In this document: positions 36,057-48,288 of the stretch, piece after piece
How positions within the stretch are numbered: position 1 is the first letter of the stretch
Layout of the letters: the number at the start of each line of letters is the position of its first letter
Assembly: GCF_019890725.1 (NCBI RefSeq)
Contig: NZ_JAINZZ010000021.1
Coordinates: forward strand, 56,518-120,517
Source: Actinacidiphila acidipaludis
GTDB taxonomy: Bacteria > Actinomycetota > Actinomycetes > Streptomycetales > Streptomycetaceae
Length of the DNA: 64,000 nucleotides
Direction of reading: 5' to 3'
Notes under the pieces: model-generated
Seen by the model: the letters and a program-made list of their open reading frames with translations, nothing else
What the model was told of the DNA's origin: nothing
The model's database searches: none
Translations under genes and position numbers: made by a program

Positions 36057-36980
36057 ATGGCCGGTCCCGCGTTCCGCGCCGCCGCAGTACGGGTGCGCGT
36101 CCCCGCGACCAGCGCCAACCTGGGCCCCGGTTTCGACGCCTTCGGCCTGGCCTTGGGGCTGTACGACGACGTGGTCGTCCGCGTCGCCGACTCGGGCCTG
36201 CACGTCGACATCGCGGGCGAGGGCGCCGACACGCTGCCCCGCGACGAGAAGCACCTGGTCGTACGGTCCCTGCGGACCGCCTTCGACCTGCTCGGCGGCC
36301 AGCCGCGCGGCCTGGAAGTGGTGTGCGCCAACCGCATCCCGCACGGCCGCGGCCTCGGCTCGTCCTCCGCGGCCATCTGCGCGGGCATCATCGCCGCGCG
36401 CTCGGTGACCATAGGCGGCCCCGCCGTGCTCGACGACACCGCGCTGCTGGAACTGGCCACCGAGATCGAGGGGCACCCCGACAACGTCGCCGCCTGTCTG
36501 CTCGGCGGCTTCACCGTGGCCTGGACCGAGGGCGGCGCGGCCCGGGCGGTCCGGATGGACCCCGCGGCGTCGCTGATTCCGGTGGTCTTCGTCCCCGCCA
36601 CCCCGCTGCTCACCGAGACCGCGCGCGGCCTGCTGCCGCGCAGCGTCCCGCACGTCGACGCGGCGGCCAACGCCGGCCGGGCCGCACTGCTCGTCGAGGC
36701 GCTGACCAGGCGCCCCGAGCTGCTGCTGCCGGCCACCGAGGACCGGTTGCACCAGGAGTACCGGGCGCCCGCCATGCCCGAGACCATCGCCCTGGTCAAC
36801 CGTCTGCGCGCCGAAGGCGTCCCCGCTGTCGTGTCGGGTGCCGGCCCGACGGTGCTCGCCCTGTGCGACGAGGGTGACGCCGACAAGGTCTCCCGGCTCG
36901 CGGGTGAGGGCTGGGCCGCCAACCGGCTGGCACTGGACCAGGCCGGGGCCAGTGTTCTGCCCCTCGCAGGGGGGCAGTGA
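36057..36980 (+). CDS. thrB: Homoserine kinase
   Basis: A 307-residue GHMP kinase that phosphorylates homoserine for ThrC. Motif 1 is VPATSANLGPGFDAFG (15-30), the ATP-binding motif 2 GRGLGSSSAAI (97-107) and the C-terminal motif 3 VVSGAGPTVLAL. The ATG at 36057 has AAGGAG about 12 bases upstream; the open frame further left lies within thrC. A 263-base gap separates it from thrC, longer than between hom and thrC, so an extra promoter there is possible. Confidence 0.95.
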   Translation: MAGPAFRAAAVRVRVPATSANLGPGFDAFGLALGLYDDVVVRVADSGLHVDIAGEGADTLPRDEKHLVVRSLRTAFDLLGGQPRGLEVVCANRIPHGRGLGSSSAAICAGIIAARSVTIGGPAVLDDTALLELATEIEGHPDNVAACLLGGFTVAWTEGGAARAVRMDPAASLIPVVFVPATPLLTETARGLLPRSVPHVDAAANAGRAALLVEALTRRPELLLPATEDRLHQEYRAPAMPETIALVNRLRAEGVPAVVSGAGPTVLALCDEGDADKVSRLAGEGWAANRLALDQAGASVLPLAGGQ

Positions 36981-37374
36981 CACGATTGCCGGTCGTAGAG
37001 AGGGGGAATATGTGGGGGATCCGGTAGTGTTAATCTCAAGTCAGCATTCGCAGCCCGATGGGCGCGATGCACTGTGTCCCCGCCTCTGCCGTCGCAGGCA
37101 GCGGACGACACGTCTTCCGGGAGCCTCCCACACAGCATGGGCAGTCTGACTGGGGAGTCGGACAGCCTGCCTTAGCAGTGTCGAGCACGCTCCGGAATCG
37201 GTAGGAGTTTCCGCAGTTTCACCGGTTTGCTCCGTACCGAGAGCTCGTATGTATTTCTGCCGCCGTCAGGCGGACCACCGCCCCGGTTCTGAGCAGCGGA
37301 AACGCCCAGACCCGGACAGCACGACCGGTCGCCGAGCCATTCAGGCCGACGTCCGCTCCAGGGAAGGACCCTTC
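36981..37374 (+). promoter_or_regulatory. Long leader/promoter region of rho
   Basis: These 394 bases between thrB and the rho GTG contain an A/T-richer patch around 37020-37040 (GGTAGTGTTAATCTC), which is a plausible -10 region (TAGTGT). The transcript would then have a leader of over 300 bases. Long leaders allow Rho to terminate its own transcript, as known in several bacteria. No gene is seen. Confidence 0.45.
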
Positions 37375-39369
<1,995 letters not shown>

Positions 39370-39388
39370 CCCGCAGCGATCCCGCTGA

Positions 39389-39421
39389 GCCCCGCCCGCC
39401 GGTGTCCCCGGCGGGCGGGGC
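39389..39421 (+). terminator. Terminator after rho
   Basis: A perfect 14-base GC stem (39389-39402 and 39408-39421) with a 5-base loop, followed by TTT. It starts 20 bases after the rho stop. The remaining ~280 bases to the protease gene hold no gene. Confidence 0.9.
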
Positions 39422-39701
39422 TTTGCGCGTCCGGCTTTCCGCGCCAAAGCACTTTTCTTTACTGAAAGTTGTGCTGGGAGCCTCCTGTGAGGCTGGTGTG
39501 AGTCCGTGCGGCGGTCATATGATCGGCCAGCCGCAGGTGGGGGGGAATCCATCTTCGGACCCAGCCCGCGGCGGCGGCTCAGATCCGCCCGCGACGCGGC
39601 GGGTCTGTTCTCTTGTTCCGCTCACTCCTGTGCGCACCTCCGGTGCCGCCTCGCGCCTCTCGCGCGCCCGCGGCACGTCATCCGACCATCAGGAGATCTG
39701 A

Positions 39702-41522
39702 GTGTCCTCTGCCCACAAGGGCGTCAGGACCGGGCGGCGCAGCCTCAAGGCGCTCCCGGTTGCCGCCCTCGCCGTCGGCACGGCGGGCCTGTTCCTCTCG
39801 GCCCCCGCGCACGCCGACGGTGCTTCGCAGCTGCCCGCGATCAAGGCGGCCGCACCCCACCGCACGGTGAGCACGGCCGAGTTGAAGGCCCGTGTCGCCG
39901 GAGCCATCCGCGTGGCCGGCCGCACGACGGCACGGTCCACGATGTCCAGCAGCACCACGTCCGGCTCCACGTCCGGCGGCAAGGCGACCCCGCTGATCAT
40001 CGGGGGCTCGACCACCACGTTCGCCAACGCGCCGTTCATGGTGCAGCTCTACTACTACGACGACAAGGGCACCGCCGACACGTCGGACGACGTCGGCTTC
40101 GCCTGCGACGGCACGATCGTCAGCCACTCGAAGATCCTCACGGCCGCGCACTGCGTCCACGGGTACGACTGGTACGACTACGGCGCCATCGTCAGCGGAA
40201 CCGACCAGCTCGTGACGACCAACGCCGACGGGTCGGCGAACCTGCACGGCGGCGTGATCAGCCTCGCCGGCGCGCAGTGGAACCACCCGTCGTACAACGA
40301 CACGACCACGGACAACGACGCCGCGGTGCTGACCGTCGACCCGCTGTACCAGGGCCTCGCATCGACCGCCAAGGCGCTGCCGATCACCAGCAGCACCGAC
40401 ACGGCGTCGTACACGCCCGGCAAGACCGCGGTGGTCTACGGATGGGGACGTACCTCGTCCACCTCCGAGGACGAGTCGCCGACGCTGCTGCAGGCGACCC
40501 TTCCGGTCGACTCCGACGCGACCTGCACCCAGTGGGACGCGGCGGACTTCAAGCCGGGCCACATGGTCTGCGCCGGTACCCCGGCCTCCGGGTCGGACAC
40601 CGGGACCATCGCGACCTGCAACGGTGACTCCGGCGGGCCGCTGGTCGAGAACGGCAAGATCATCGGCATCGTGTCCTGGGGTGTCAAGGACTGCGTGGAG
40701 CAGGGTGCCTACAGCGTGTTCACCAAGGTGAGCACGTACGCGGGCGCCATCAACCAGCGCATGGACGACGGCAGTCTGCTGCCCCTCGACCACGAGGACA
40801 CCCTGGCGGACCTGTTCGCCCGGACGCCTGCCGGCGAGGCGTACATGTACCAGTCCAAGGGCACCAGCTTCGCCGCGCGTGCGGACGAGGGAGACTTCAG
40901 CGGTCTCAACCTGGTGCGCCAGGCCGACCTGAACGGTGACTGGTCCGAGGACCTGGTGGTCCGTACGACCGCCGGTCACCTGATGTTCCTGGACTCCCTG
41001 ACCGGGGACGCCACGGACATCGGCGCCGGCTGGAACGCGATGAAGTCGATCACGCTCCCCGGCGACATCACCGGTGACGGCAAGCCCGACCTGTTCGCGA
41101 CCGACAGCACCGGTGTGGCGTACGTGTACCCGGGCACCGGCGCGGGCAAGTTCGGCGCCCGCGTCAAGGTCGGTTCGGGCTGGAACATCTACGGCTCGGT
41201 CATCTACGGCAAGGGCGACCTGACCGACGACGGCCGTGCCGACATCGTGGCCCGGGACAGCTCCGGCGTCCTGTGGCTGTACAAGGGCACGGGTTCCGCC
41301 AGTGCCCCTTGGGCGGCCCGGGTCAAGATCGGCGCCGGCTGGAACGGTTACAACGCCTTCGCCTCCACCGGTGACATGACCGGTGACGGCAAGGCCGACC
41401 TGCTCGCCCGGGACACCTCGGGCGTGCTGTGGCTGTACAAGGGCACGGGTTCCACCAGTGCCCCCTACGCCGCCCGGGTCAAGATCGGTGCCGGCTGGAA
41501 CATCTACAACCTGCTCGGCTGA
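39702..41522 (+). CDS. Secreted trypsin-like serine protease with VCBS/FG-GAP repeats
   Basis: A 606-residue exported protein from a GTG at 39702 with AGGAG upstream. A twin-basic N-region, hydrophobic core (ALPVAALAVGTAGLFLS) and APAHAD cleavage site make a signal peptide. The chymotrypsin-fold catalytic triad is seen as LTAAHC (His ~150), DNDAAVLT (Asp ~206) and CNGDSGGPL (Ser ~310). A C-terminal ~210 residues carry four VCBS-type repeats (GDITGDGKPDLFATDSTG, GDLTDDGRADIVARDSSG and relatives), each with a calcium-binding-like DxNxDG/DxTGDGxxD motif. These repeats probably form a beta-propeller-like binding module. The mature enzyme would act outside the cell. Confidence 0.92.
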   Translation: MSSAHKGVRTGRRSLKALPVAALAVGTAGLFLSAPAHADGASQLPAIKAAAPHRTVSTAELKARVAGAIRVAGRTTARSTMSSSTTSGSTSGGKATPLIIGGSTTTFANAPFMVQLYYYDDKGTADTSDDVGFACDGTIVSHSKILTAAHCVHGYDWYDYGAIVSGTDQLVTTNADGSANLHGGVISLAGAQWNHPSYNDTTTDNDAAVLTVDPLYQGLASTAKALPITSSTDTASYTPGKTAVVYGWGRTSSTSEDESPTLLQATLPVDSDATCTQWDAADFKPGHMVCAGTPASGSDTGTIATCNGDSGGPLVENGKIIGIVSWGVKDCVEQGAYSVFTKVSTYAGAINQRMDDGSLLPLDHEDTLADLFARTPAGEAYMYQSKGTSFAARADEGDFSGLNLVRQADLNGDWSEDLVVRTTAGHLMFLDSLTGDATDIGAGWNAMKSITLPGDITGDGKPDLFATDSTGVAYVYPGTGAGKFGARVKVGSGWNIYGSVIYGKGDLTDDGRADIVARDSSGVLWLYKGTGSASAPWAARVKIGAGWNGYNAFASTGDMTGDGKADLLARDTSGVLWLYKGTGSTSAPYAARVKIGAGWNIYNLLG

Positions 41523-41584
41523 CCGTGGCCGGGGTCACCCTGGGTGACATCCGCCCGGATCCCGGTCACTGAGCGAAGTTGCCA

Positions 41585-41630
41585 GCGAACTCCCGCATAC
41601 CCCCTGACCAGGGGGTATGCGGGAGTTCGC
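41585..41630 (+). terminator. Very long perfect hairpin between protease and LCP genes
   Basis: A perfect 20-base inverted repeat (41585-41604 and 41611-41630) around a 6-base centre, 62 bases after the protease stop. No T-run is present. Terminator function is most likely; it could also protect the mRNA 3' end. Confidence 0.75.
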
Positions 41631-41716
41631 GGTTGTCCCCCGGATGCCGGAACCCGGACACCGGGCGCACGATGAAGAGTCCGGCAAATCAGACCACAGA
41701 GCCGGAGGTGCCGCAC

Positions 41717-42838
41717 ATGCTCGACGATCAGCTGCCGCGGGCCGGCTCCAGCCCCAGCGGGGCCGGGGACGGCCGCAGGCGCCGTCGGCGCAGCCTCAAG
41801 GTGGTCGCCTGTGTGACGGCGGGCCTGGTGCTCGCCGGGGGCGCCGGGGCGGCGTACCTCTACCAGCGGCTGAACGGCAACATCCACAGCGTCGACATCA
41901 ACGACGCGCTGGGGGACCACCGCCCCGCGCCGCTGGGCAACGGCGCCATGGACATCCTGGTCCTCGGCTCGGACTCGCGCTCCGGCGCCAACCATGTGTA
42001 CGGGCACGACAGCGGAGCGCGCTCGGACACCGCGATGATCGTGCACCTGGCCGCCGGCCACCGCTCGGCCAGCGTCGTCAGCATCCCGCGCGACACCCTC
42101 GTCGCCCGCCCGGCCTGCAAGAAGGACAACGGCGGCACCGTGCCACCGGCGCAGCAGGTGATGTTCAACAGCGCCTACGAGGCCGGCGGGCCCGCCTGCG
42201 CGGTCAAGACGGTGGAGCAGCTCACCGGGCTGCGCATGGACCACTACGTCGAGGTCGACTTCACCGGCTTCAAGAACCTCGTCAACGCCCTCGGCGGGGT
42301 CCCGCTCACCACCCGGCAGGCGATCAACGACCCCAAGAGCCATCTCGACCTGCCCGCGGGCAGCCACACGCTCGACGGCGAGCAGGCGCTCGGCCTGGTG
42401 CGCACCCGGCACGGCGTGGGCGACGGCAGCGACCTGGGCCGCATAGAGCTCCAGCAGGCGTTCATGAAGGCGCTGCTGGACCGCATGTCGGGCGTCGGGC
42501 TGACCACCAGCCCCGGCAAGCTCTTCTCGGTCGCCGACACCGCCACCAAGGCCGTCACGACCGACACCGGGCTCGGCTCGGTGAACAAGCTGATGGGCCT
42601 CGGCCAGAGCATGCAGCACCTGGACGCCTCCCATGTGCACATGGTGACGCTGCCGGTGCAGTACGCGGCCGACCGCAACCGGGTCGAGCCGATCGCGTCG
42701 AAGGCCGCGGTCGTATGGGCCGCGCTGCGCGCCGACAAGCCGATCCCGCCCTCGGCGACCAAGGGGTCGGTCGCCGACGAGGCCAAGGCCAAGAAGGTCG
42801 TCGCCGCCCGCCAGGCTCCGACGTCGACACGGCCCTGA
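41717..42838 (+). CDS. LCP (LytR-CpsA-Psr) family cell-wall glycopolymer ligase
   Basis: A 373-residue membrane-anchored enzyme that probably transfers lipid-linked glycopolymers to peptidoglycan. A cytoplasmic Arg-rich stretch and a single membrane helix ([20 protein letters not shown]) precede the LCP domain. Motifs: [33 protein letters not shown] and the Arg-containing [10 protein letters not shown] chose the ATG at 41717, with GGAGG about 9 bases upstream; an in-frame ATG at 41672 would add 15 residues but lacks a good site. TagO-like activity encoded at 48289 could supply the substrate. Confidence 0.88.
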   Translation: MLDDQLPRAGSSPSGAGDGRRRRRRSLKVVACVTAGLVLAGGAGAAYLYQRLNGNIHSVDINDALGDHRPAPLGNGAMDILVLGSDSRSGANHVYGHDSGARSDTAMIVHLAAGHRSASVVSIPRDTLVARPACKKDNGGTVPPAQQVMFNSAYEAGGPACAVKTVEQLTGLRMDHYVEVDFTGFKNLVNALGGVPLTTRQAINDPKSHLDLPAGSHTLDGEQALGLVRTRHGVGDGSDLGRIELQQAFMKALLDRMSGVGLTTSPGKLFSVADTATKAVTTDTGLGSVNKLMGLGQSMQHLDASHVHMVTLPVQYAADRNRVEPIASKAAVVWAALRADKPIPPSATKGSVADEAKAKKVVAARQAPTSTRP

Positions 42839-43029
42839 CCTGCGGCGACGGTCTGCGGAAGGTGCGCGGAGGGCCGGCCGGCGGCGCTCGGCGGCGCCCG
42901 GGAATGATTCGCGGGCCCCTCCGGTTTGGGGAGATGCGGTCAGTGCTGGCAGACTGGTCCGCTGGTCCCGGTTCACGCCCCCGCAGCCCGCGGGTGCGAC
43001 CCGGCGCCCTCCCGAACCTAGGAGCATCC

Positions 43030-43254
43030 TTGAAGCGCGACATCCACCCCGAGTACGTCGAGACCCAGGTCACCTGCACCTGCGGCGCGTCGTTCACCAC
43101 CCGCAGCACCGAGTCGAGCGGCCAGATCCGCGCCGACGTGTGCTCCGAGTGCCACCCGTTCTACACGGGCAAGCAGAAGATCCTCGACACCGGCGGCCGC
43201 GTTGCCCGCTTCGAGGCCCGCTTCGGCAAGGCCGCTGGGTCCGCCAAGAAGTAG
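43030..43254 (+). CDS. rpmE: 50S ribosomal protein L31 (zinc form)
   Basis: A 74-residue L31 starting at TTG 43030 with AGGAG just upstream ([16 protein letters not shown]). The zinc ligands are present as CTCG and CSECH (C+ form), with the [17 protein letters not shown] block. A zinc-free paralogue may exist elsewhere in the genome under zinc control. It lies ~90 bases before prfA, in the same direction. Confidence 0.97.
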   Translation: MKRDIHPEYVETQVTCTCGASFTTRSTESSGQIRADVCSECHPFYTGKQKILDTGGRVARFEARFGKAAGSAKK

Positions 43255-43346
43255 CGACCCGCGAGCGCCGGTCCACGGCCGTCCCCAGGACGGCCGGACC
43301 GGCGCTTTGTCGTCCCGCACACTTCTTCTCCAACCCCCAGGGATCC

Positions 43347-44429
<1,083 letters not shown>

Positions 44430-44444
44430 TCGGGGGGCTGGCAC

Positions 44445-45290
44445 GTGAACCTGCTGCTCGCCGAAGTGGCGCAGGCCGCCCAGCGGCTCGCCGACGCCGG
44501 CGTGCCCTCGCCCCGGTTCGACGCCGAGGAGCTCGCGGCGTACGTCCACGGCGTCAAGCGCGGTGAGCTGCACACGGTGGCCGACGGGGAGTTCGACGCC
44601 CGCTACTGGGAGGCCGTCGCCCGCCGCGAGGCCCGCGAGCCGCTGCAGCACATCACCGGCCGCGCCTTCTTCCGCTACCTCGAACTCCAGGTCGGGCCAG
44701 GGGTGTTCGTGCCGCGGCCGGAGACCGAGTCGGTCGTCGGCTGGGCCATAGACGCCGTGCGCGCGATGGACGTCGCCGAGCCGCGCATCGTGGACCTGTG
44801 CACCGGCTCCGGCGCCATCGCGCTGGCGCTCGCGCAGGAGGTGCCCCGCTCCCGGGTGCACGCCGTGGAACTGTCCGAGCAGGCCCTGGACTGGGCCCGC
44901 AAGAACACCGCCGGGTCCAAGGTCGACCTGCGGCACGGCAACGCCCTCACCGCCTTCCGCGACCTCGACGGCCAGGTGGACCTGGTCATCTCCAACCCGC
45001 CGTACATCCCGCTCGGCGAATGGGAGTACGTTGCGCCCGAGGCCCGCGACCACGACCCCGAACTCGCCCTGTTCTCCGGCGAGGACGGCCTGGACACCAT
45101 CCGCGGCATCGAGCGCACCGCGCACCGGCTGCTCCGGCCCGGAGGAGTCGTCGTGATCGAGCACGCCGACTCCCAGGGTGGCCAGGTGCCGTGGATCTTC
45201 AAGGAGGACGCGGGCTGGGCGGACGCGGCCGACCACCCCGATCTCAACAACCGGCCGCGGTTCACCACCGCCCGCAAGGCGACGCCGTGA
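44445..45290 (+). CDS. prmC: Release-factor glutamine methyltransferase PrmC
   Basis: A 281-residue SAM-dependent enzyme that methylates the GGQ glutamine of RF1/RF2. An N-terminal helical domain binds the factor; the SAM site is VDLCTGSGAIALALA and the catalytic NPPY occurs in LVISNPPYIPLGEW. The GTG at 44445 gives the family-like MNLLLAEVAQAAQRLADAGV start. It is coupled with prfA upstream and followed after 40 bases by the threonylcarbamoyl-AMP synthase gene. Confidence 0.96.
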   Translation: MNLLLAEVAQAAQRLADAGVPSPRFDAEELAAYVHGVKRGELHTVADGEFDARYWEAVARREAREPLQHITGRAFFRYLELQVGPGVFVPRPETESVVGWAIDAVRAMDVAEPRIVDLCTGSGAIALALAQEVPRSRVHAVELSEQALDWARKNTAGSKVDLRHGNALTAFRDLDGQVDLVISNPPYIPLGEWEYVAPEARDHDPELALFSGEDGLDTIRGIERTAHRLLRPGGVVVIEHADSQGGQVPWIFKEDAGWADAADHPDLNNRPRFTTARKATP

Positions 45291-45330
45291 AGACGGCACA
45301 GGCTCAGCAGCAGCTTCTGGAGGTCAGCTA

Positions 45331-45978
45331 ATGGCACGGCGATACGACTGCTCCGACGCGACCGACCGGGCCACCGGCCTGCGCGAGGCCACCTCGGCGA
45401 TCAAGCGCGGCGAACTCGTCGTGCTGCCCACCGACACCGTCTACGGCATCGGCGCGGACGCGTTCGACGCCGAGGCCGTCGGCGATCTGCTGGAGGCCAA
45501 GGGCCGCGGCCGCAACATGCCCTCGCCGGTGCTGGTCGGCTCGCCGAACACCCTGCACGGCATCGTCACCGACTTCTCCGAGCAGGCGTGGGAGCTCGTC
45601 GACGCGTTCTGGCCCGGTGCGCTGACCCTGGTCACCAAGCACCAGCCGTCGCTCAACTGGGACCTCGGGGACACCCGCGGCACCGTCGCGGTGCGCATGC
45701 CGCTGCACCCGGTCGCCATCGAACTGCTCACCGCCACCGGGCCGATGGCCGTCTCCAGCGCCAACCTGACCGGGCACCCGTCGCCGCAGGACTGCGACGC
45801 CGCGCAGGAGATGCTCGGCGACTCGGTGGCGATCTACCTCGACGGCGGACCCACGCCCGCCGCCGTGCCGTCGTCCATCGTGGACGTCACGGGGAAGGTG
45901 CCGCTGCTGCTGCGGGCCGGGGCGATCAGCGCGGACGAGCTGCGCAAGGTCGTACCCGACCTGCAGGAGCGCAGTTGA
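45331..45978 (+). CDS. L-threonylcarbamoyladenylate synthase (Sua5/YciO/YrdC family)
   Basis: A 215-residue enzyme that makes threonylcarbamoyl-AMP for the t6A modification of ANN-decoding tRNAs. The family motifs KRGELVVLPTDTVYGIGADA, KGRGRNMPSPVLV and SSANLTGHPSP are present. It is the short TsaC form without the C-terminal Sua5 domain. TGGAGGT lies just upstream of the ATG at 45331. Its stop overlaps the next gene's TTG by four bases. Confidence 0.93.
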   Translation: MARRYDCSDATDRATGLREATSAIKRGELVVLPTDTVYGIGADAFDAEAVGDLLEAKGRGRNMPSPVLVGSPNTLHGIVTDFSEQAWELVDAFWPGALTLVTKHQPSLNWDLGDTRGTVAVRMPLHPVAIELLTATGPMAVSSANLTGHPSPQDCDAAQEMLGDSVAIYLDGGPTPAAVPSSIVDVTGKVPLLLRAGAISADELRKVVPDLQERS

Positions 45979-46649
45979 CGCCCGAGGGACGGGGCATACG
46001 GGGGTACGACGGCGGGCTGCCCGCCTCCGCACCGGGCGGGGGCCCCGGCAGCCCATCCGACGTGTTCCGTGTGCTCCACGTCTGCACCGGGAACGTGTGC
46101 CGCTCGCCGATGGCCGAGCGGCTGATGCGGCACGGCCTGGCCCTGCGGGTCGGGGCGGCCGGCGCCGGCATCGTCGTGGAGTCCGCCGGCACCTGGGGGC
46201 ACGAGGGCGCGCCCATGGAGGCGCACGCCGCCGCGGTGCTGACCGAGTTCGGCGCCGACCCGGCCGGCTTCGTCGGCCGCGAGCTGCTCGACGACCACGT
46301 CATCGACGCGGACCTGGTGCTGACCGCCACCCGCGACCACCGCGCCCAGGTCATCTCCATGGGCCACGCGGCGGGCCTGCGGACCTTCACGCTCAAGGAG
46401 TTCACCCGCCTGGTCCGGGCGATAGACACCGCCACGCTGCCTGATGGCAGCGTCACCGAGCGCGCCCGGGCCCTGGTGCAGGCCGCAGCCGCGCTGCGCG
46501 GCTGGCTGCTGGCCCCCAGCCCCGAGGCGGACGAGGTGCACGACCCCTACGGCGCGCCCGTGGGGTACTTCCGCAGCATCGGCGAGGAGATCCAGGGCGC
46601 CCTGGACCCGGTCGTCACCGCGCTGACCGGAGTCACCGCCACCGTTTAG
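45975..46649 (+). CDS. Low-molecular-weight protein-tyrosine phosphatase
   Basis: A 224-residue protein with the LMW-PTP signature VCTGNVCRSP (C-x5-R loop) near residue 36 and DPYGAP near the C-terminus for the general-acid Asp. The TTG at 45975 overlaps the stop of the preceding gene (TTGA) and has CAGGAG 7 bases upstream; its LTPEGRGI start suits Streptomyces relatives. A GTG at 46062 is an alternative that begins directly at the fold. Likely role is dephosphorylation of tyrosine in proteins, possibly linked to cell-wall export; the targets are unknown. Confidence 0.88.
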   Translation: MTPEGRGIRGYDGGLPASAPGGGPGSPSDVFRVLHVCTGNVCRSPMAERLMRHGLALRVGAAGAGIVVESAGTWGHEGAPMEAHAAAVLTEFGADPAGFVGRELLDDHVIDADLVLTATRDHRAQVISMGHAAGLRTFTLKEFTRLVRAIDTATLPDGSVTERARALVQAAAALRGWLLAPSPEADEVHDPYGAPVGYFRSIGEEIQGALDPVVTALTGVTATV

Positions 46650-46725
46650 GCCGCATCCGCAGCGCGTTCCGCGGTCGCCGCCCCTACAGTGGAGGCGAGA
46701 TCGCCTCTCCCGCAGGGAGTGCACC

Positions 46726-48057
46726 ATGCCGGTCGCCGAGACAGCACAGACCTCCGCGCGCGTCCGCACGGGCCGCGCGGCCCCGTCCGGCGGCCCGTCC
46801 GCCGCCACCCCGATGCCCGCGGACTTCGCCGCGCTGCGCCGCCAGGACCCCGAGCTTGCCGGCGTCCTGCTCGCCGAACTCGACCGGCAGAGCAGCTGCC
46901 TGCAGCTCCTGGCGGGGGAGAACTTCACCTCCGCGGCCGTGCTGGCCGCGCTCGGCTCCCCGCTGGCCAACAAGTACGCCGAGGGCTATCCGGGTCACCG
47001 CCACCACGCCGGCTGCGAGCTGGTGGACCTCGCCGAGCGGCTGGCGGTGGAACGCGCCACCGCCCTGTTCGGCGCCGCCCACGCCAACGTCCAGCCGTAC
47101 TCCGGGTCCTCCGCGGTGCTGGCCTCCTACGCCGCCCTGCTGGTCCCCGGCGACACGGTGCTGGCCACCGCGCTGCCGCACGGCGGCCACCTCACCCACG
47201 GCTCGCGCGCGAACTTCTCCGGCCGCTGGTTCCAGTTCGTCGGCTACGGCACCGACCGCGACGGCCTGATCGACTACGACCAGGTGCGCGACCTGGCCCG
47301 CAAGCACCGCCCCAAGGCGATCGTGTGCGGCGCCACCGCCTATCCGCGGCACCTGGACTACGCGGCGTTCCGGGAGATCGCCGACGACGTCGGCGCCTAT
47401 CTGATCGCCGACGCCGCGCACACCCTCGGCCTGGTCGCCGGCGGCGCCGCGCCCAGCCCGGTGCCGTACGCGGACGTGGTGTGCGCCACCACCCACAAGA
47501 CGCTGCGCGGGCCGCGCGGCGGGCTGATCCTGTGCGGCGAGCCCCTGGCGCAGCGCGTCGACCGCGCGGTCTACCCCTTCTCGCAGGGCGGCCCGCACAT
47601 GCACGCCATCGCCGCGAAGGCCGCCGCGTTCGCCGAGGCGGCCACCCCGGCCTTCTCCGAGTACGCCCACCAGGTCGTCGCGAACGCCCGGCTGCTTGCG
47701 GAGGCCCTGTGTGCGGAAGGTCTCGATGTGGTCACCGGCGGCACCGACACCCATCTGATCACCGCGGGCGTCGGCCCGCTGGACATCGACGGCCGCACCG
47801 CCCGCGGCCGGTGCGCGGCGGCCGGGATCCTCGTCGACAAGTGCCCGATCCCCTACGACCCGCGGCCCGCGGACGGCTGCACCGGCATCCGGCTGGGGAC
47901 CGCCGCGGTCACCACCCAGGGCCTGGGGGAGCGGGAGATGCCGCAGGTCGCGGGCCTGATCGGCCGCGCGCTGCGGGAGGACCGGGACACCGGCGCGGAC
48001 GTCGCCGAGCTGGTGCGGCGCTTCCCGCCGTACCCCGACGCCTACCCCGGCCGCTGA
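46726..48057 (+). CDS. glyA: Serine hydroxymethyltransferase
   Basis: A 443-residue PLP enzyme interconverting serine and glycine with tetrahydrofolate, feeding one-carbon metabolism. ANKYAEGYPGHRHHAGCE is the substrate region, with the PLP lysine in CATTHKTLRGPRGGLI. The first ~30 residues are a low-complexity extension. Compared with the usual NKYAEGYPGKRYYGGCE, the residues HRHHAGCE deviate slightly, so this may be the second, divergent SHMT-like copy found in streptomycetes. GGGAG precedes the ATG at 46726. Confidence 0.9.
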   Translation: MPVAETAQTSARVRTGRAAPSGGPSAATPMPADFAALRRQDPELAGVLLAELDRQSSCLQLLAGENFTSAAVLAALGSPLANKYAEGYPGHRHHAGCELVDLAERLAVERATALFGAAHANVQPYSGSSAVLASYAALLVPGDTVLATALPHGGHLTHGSRANFSGRWFQFVGYGTDRDGLIDYDQVRDLARKHRPKAIVCGATAYPRHLDYAAFREIADDVGAYLIADAAHTLGLVAGGAAPSPVPYADVVCATTHKTLRGPRGGLILCGEPLAQRVDRAVYPFSQGGPHMHAIAAKAAAFAEAATPAFSEYAHQVVANARLLAEALCAEGLDVVTGGTDTHLITAGVGPLDIDGRTARGRCAAAGILVDKCPIPYDPRPADGCTGIRLGTAAVTTQGLGEREMPQVAGLIGRALREDRDTGADVAELVRRFPPYPDAYPGR

Positions 48058-48288
48058 GCCCGTCCCGCCCGCGGCCGGCCCGGCGGGACACCCTCCGGCG
48101 GGCCGCAACGAGCGACGGACAGTCCTGTTTCCTGCCCGTTGCGCACGGTGTGCAACCCCCTCGGCTCCCTGTGAGTCTCGGTAGGTGTTCGCCGTCCCGG
48201 CCCGGCCACCACTAGGGTGTGACGCTGTGAGGTACCCCCGGACGTGTGCGCACGTGTGCTGCGCCCCCGAAACCGTCGGAGGCGGCTC

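Noticed and set aside
46726..48057. Pseudogene status for the divergent glyA
   Set aside because: HRHHAGCE differs from the usual KRYYGGCE, but the PLP lysine motif and full length are kept, so it is treated as a real gene.
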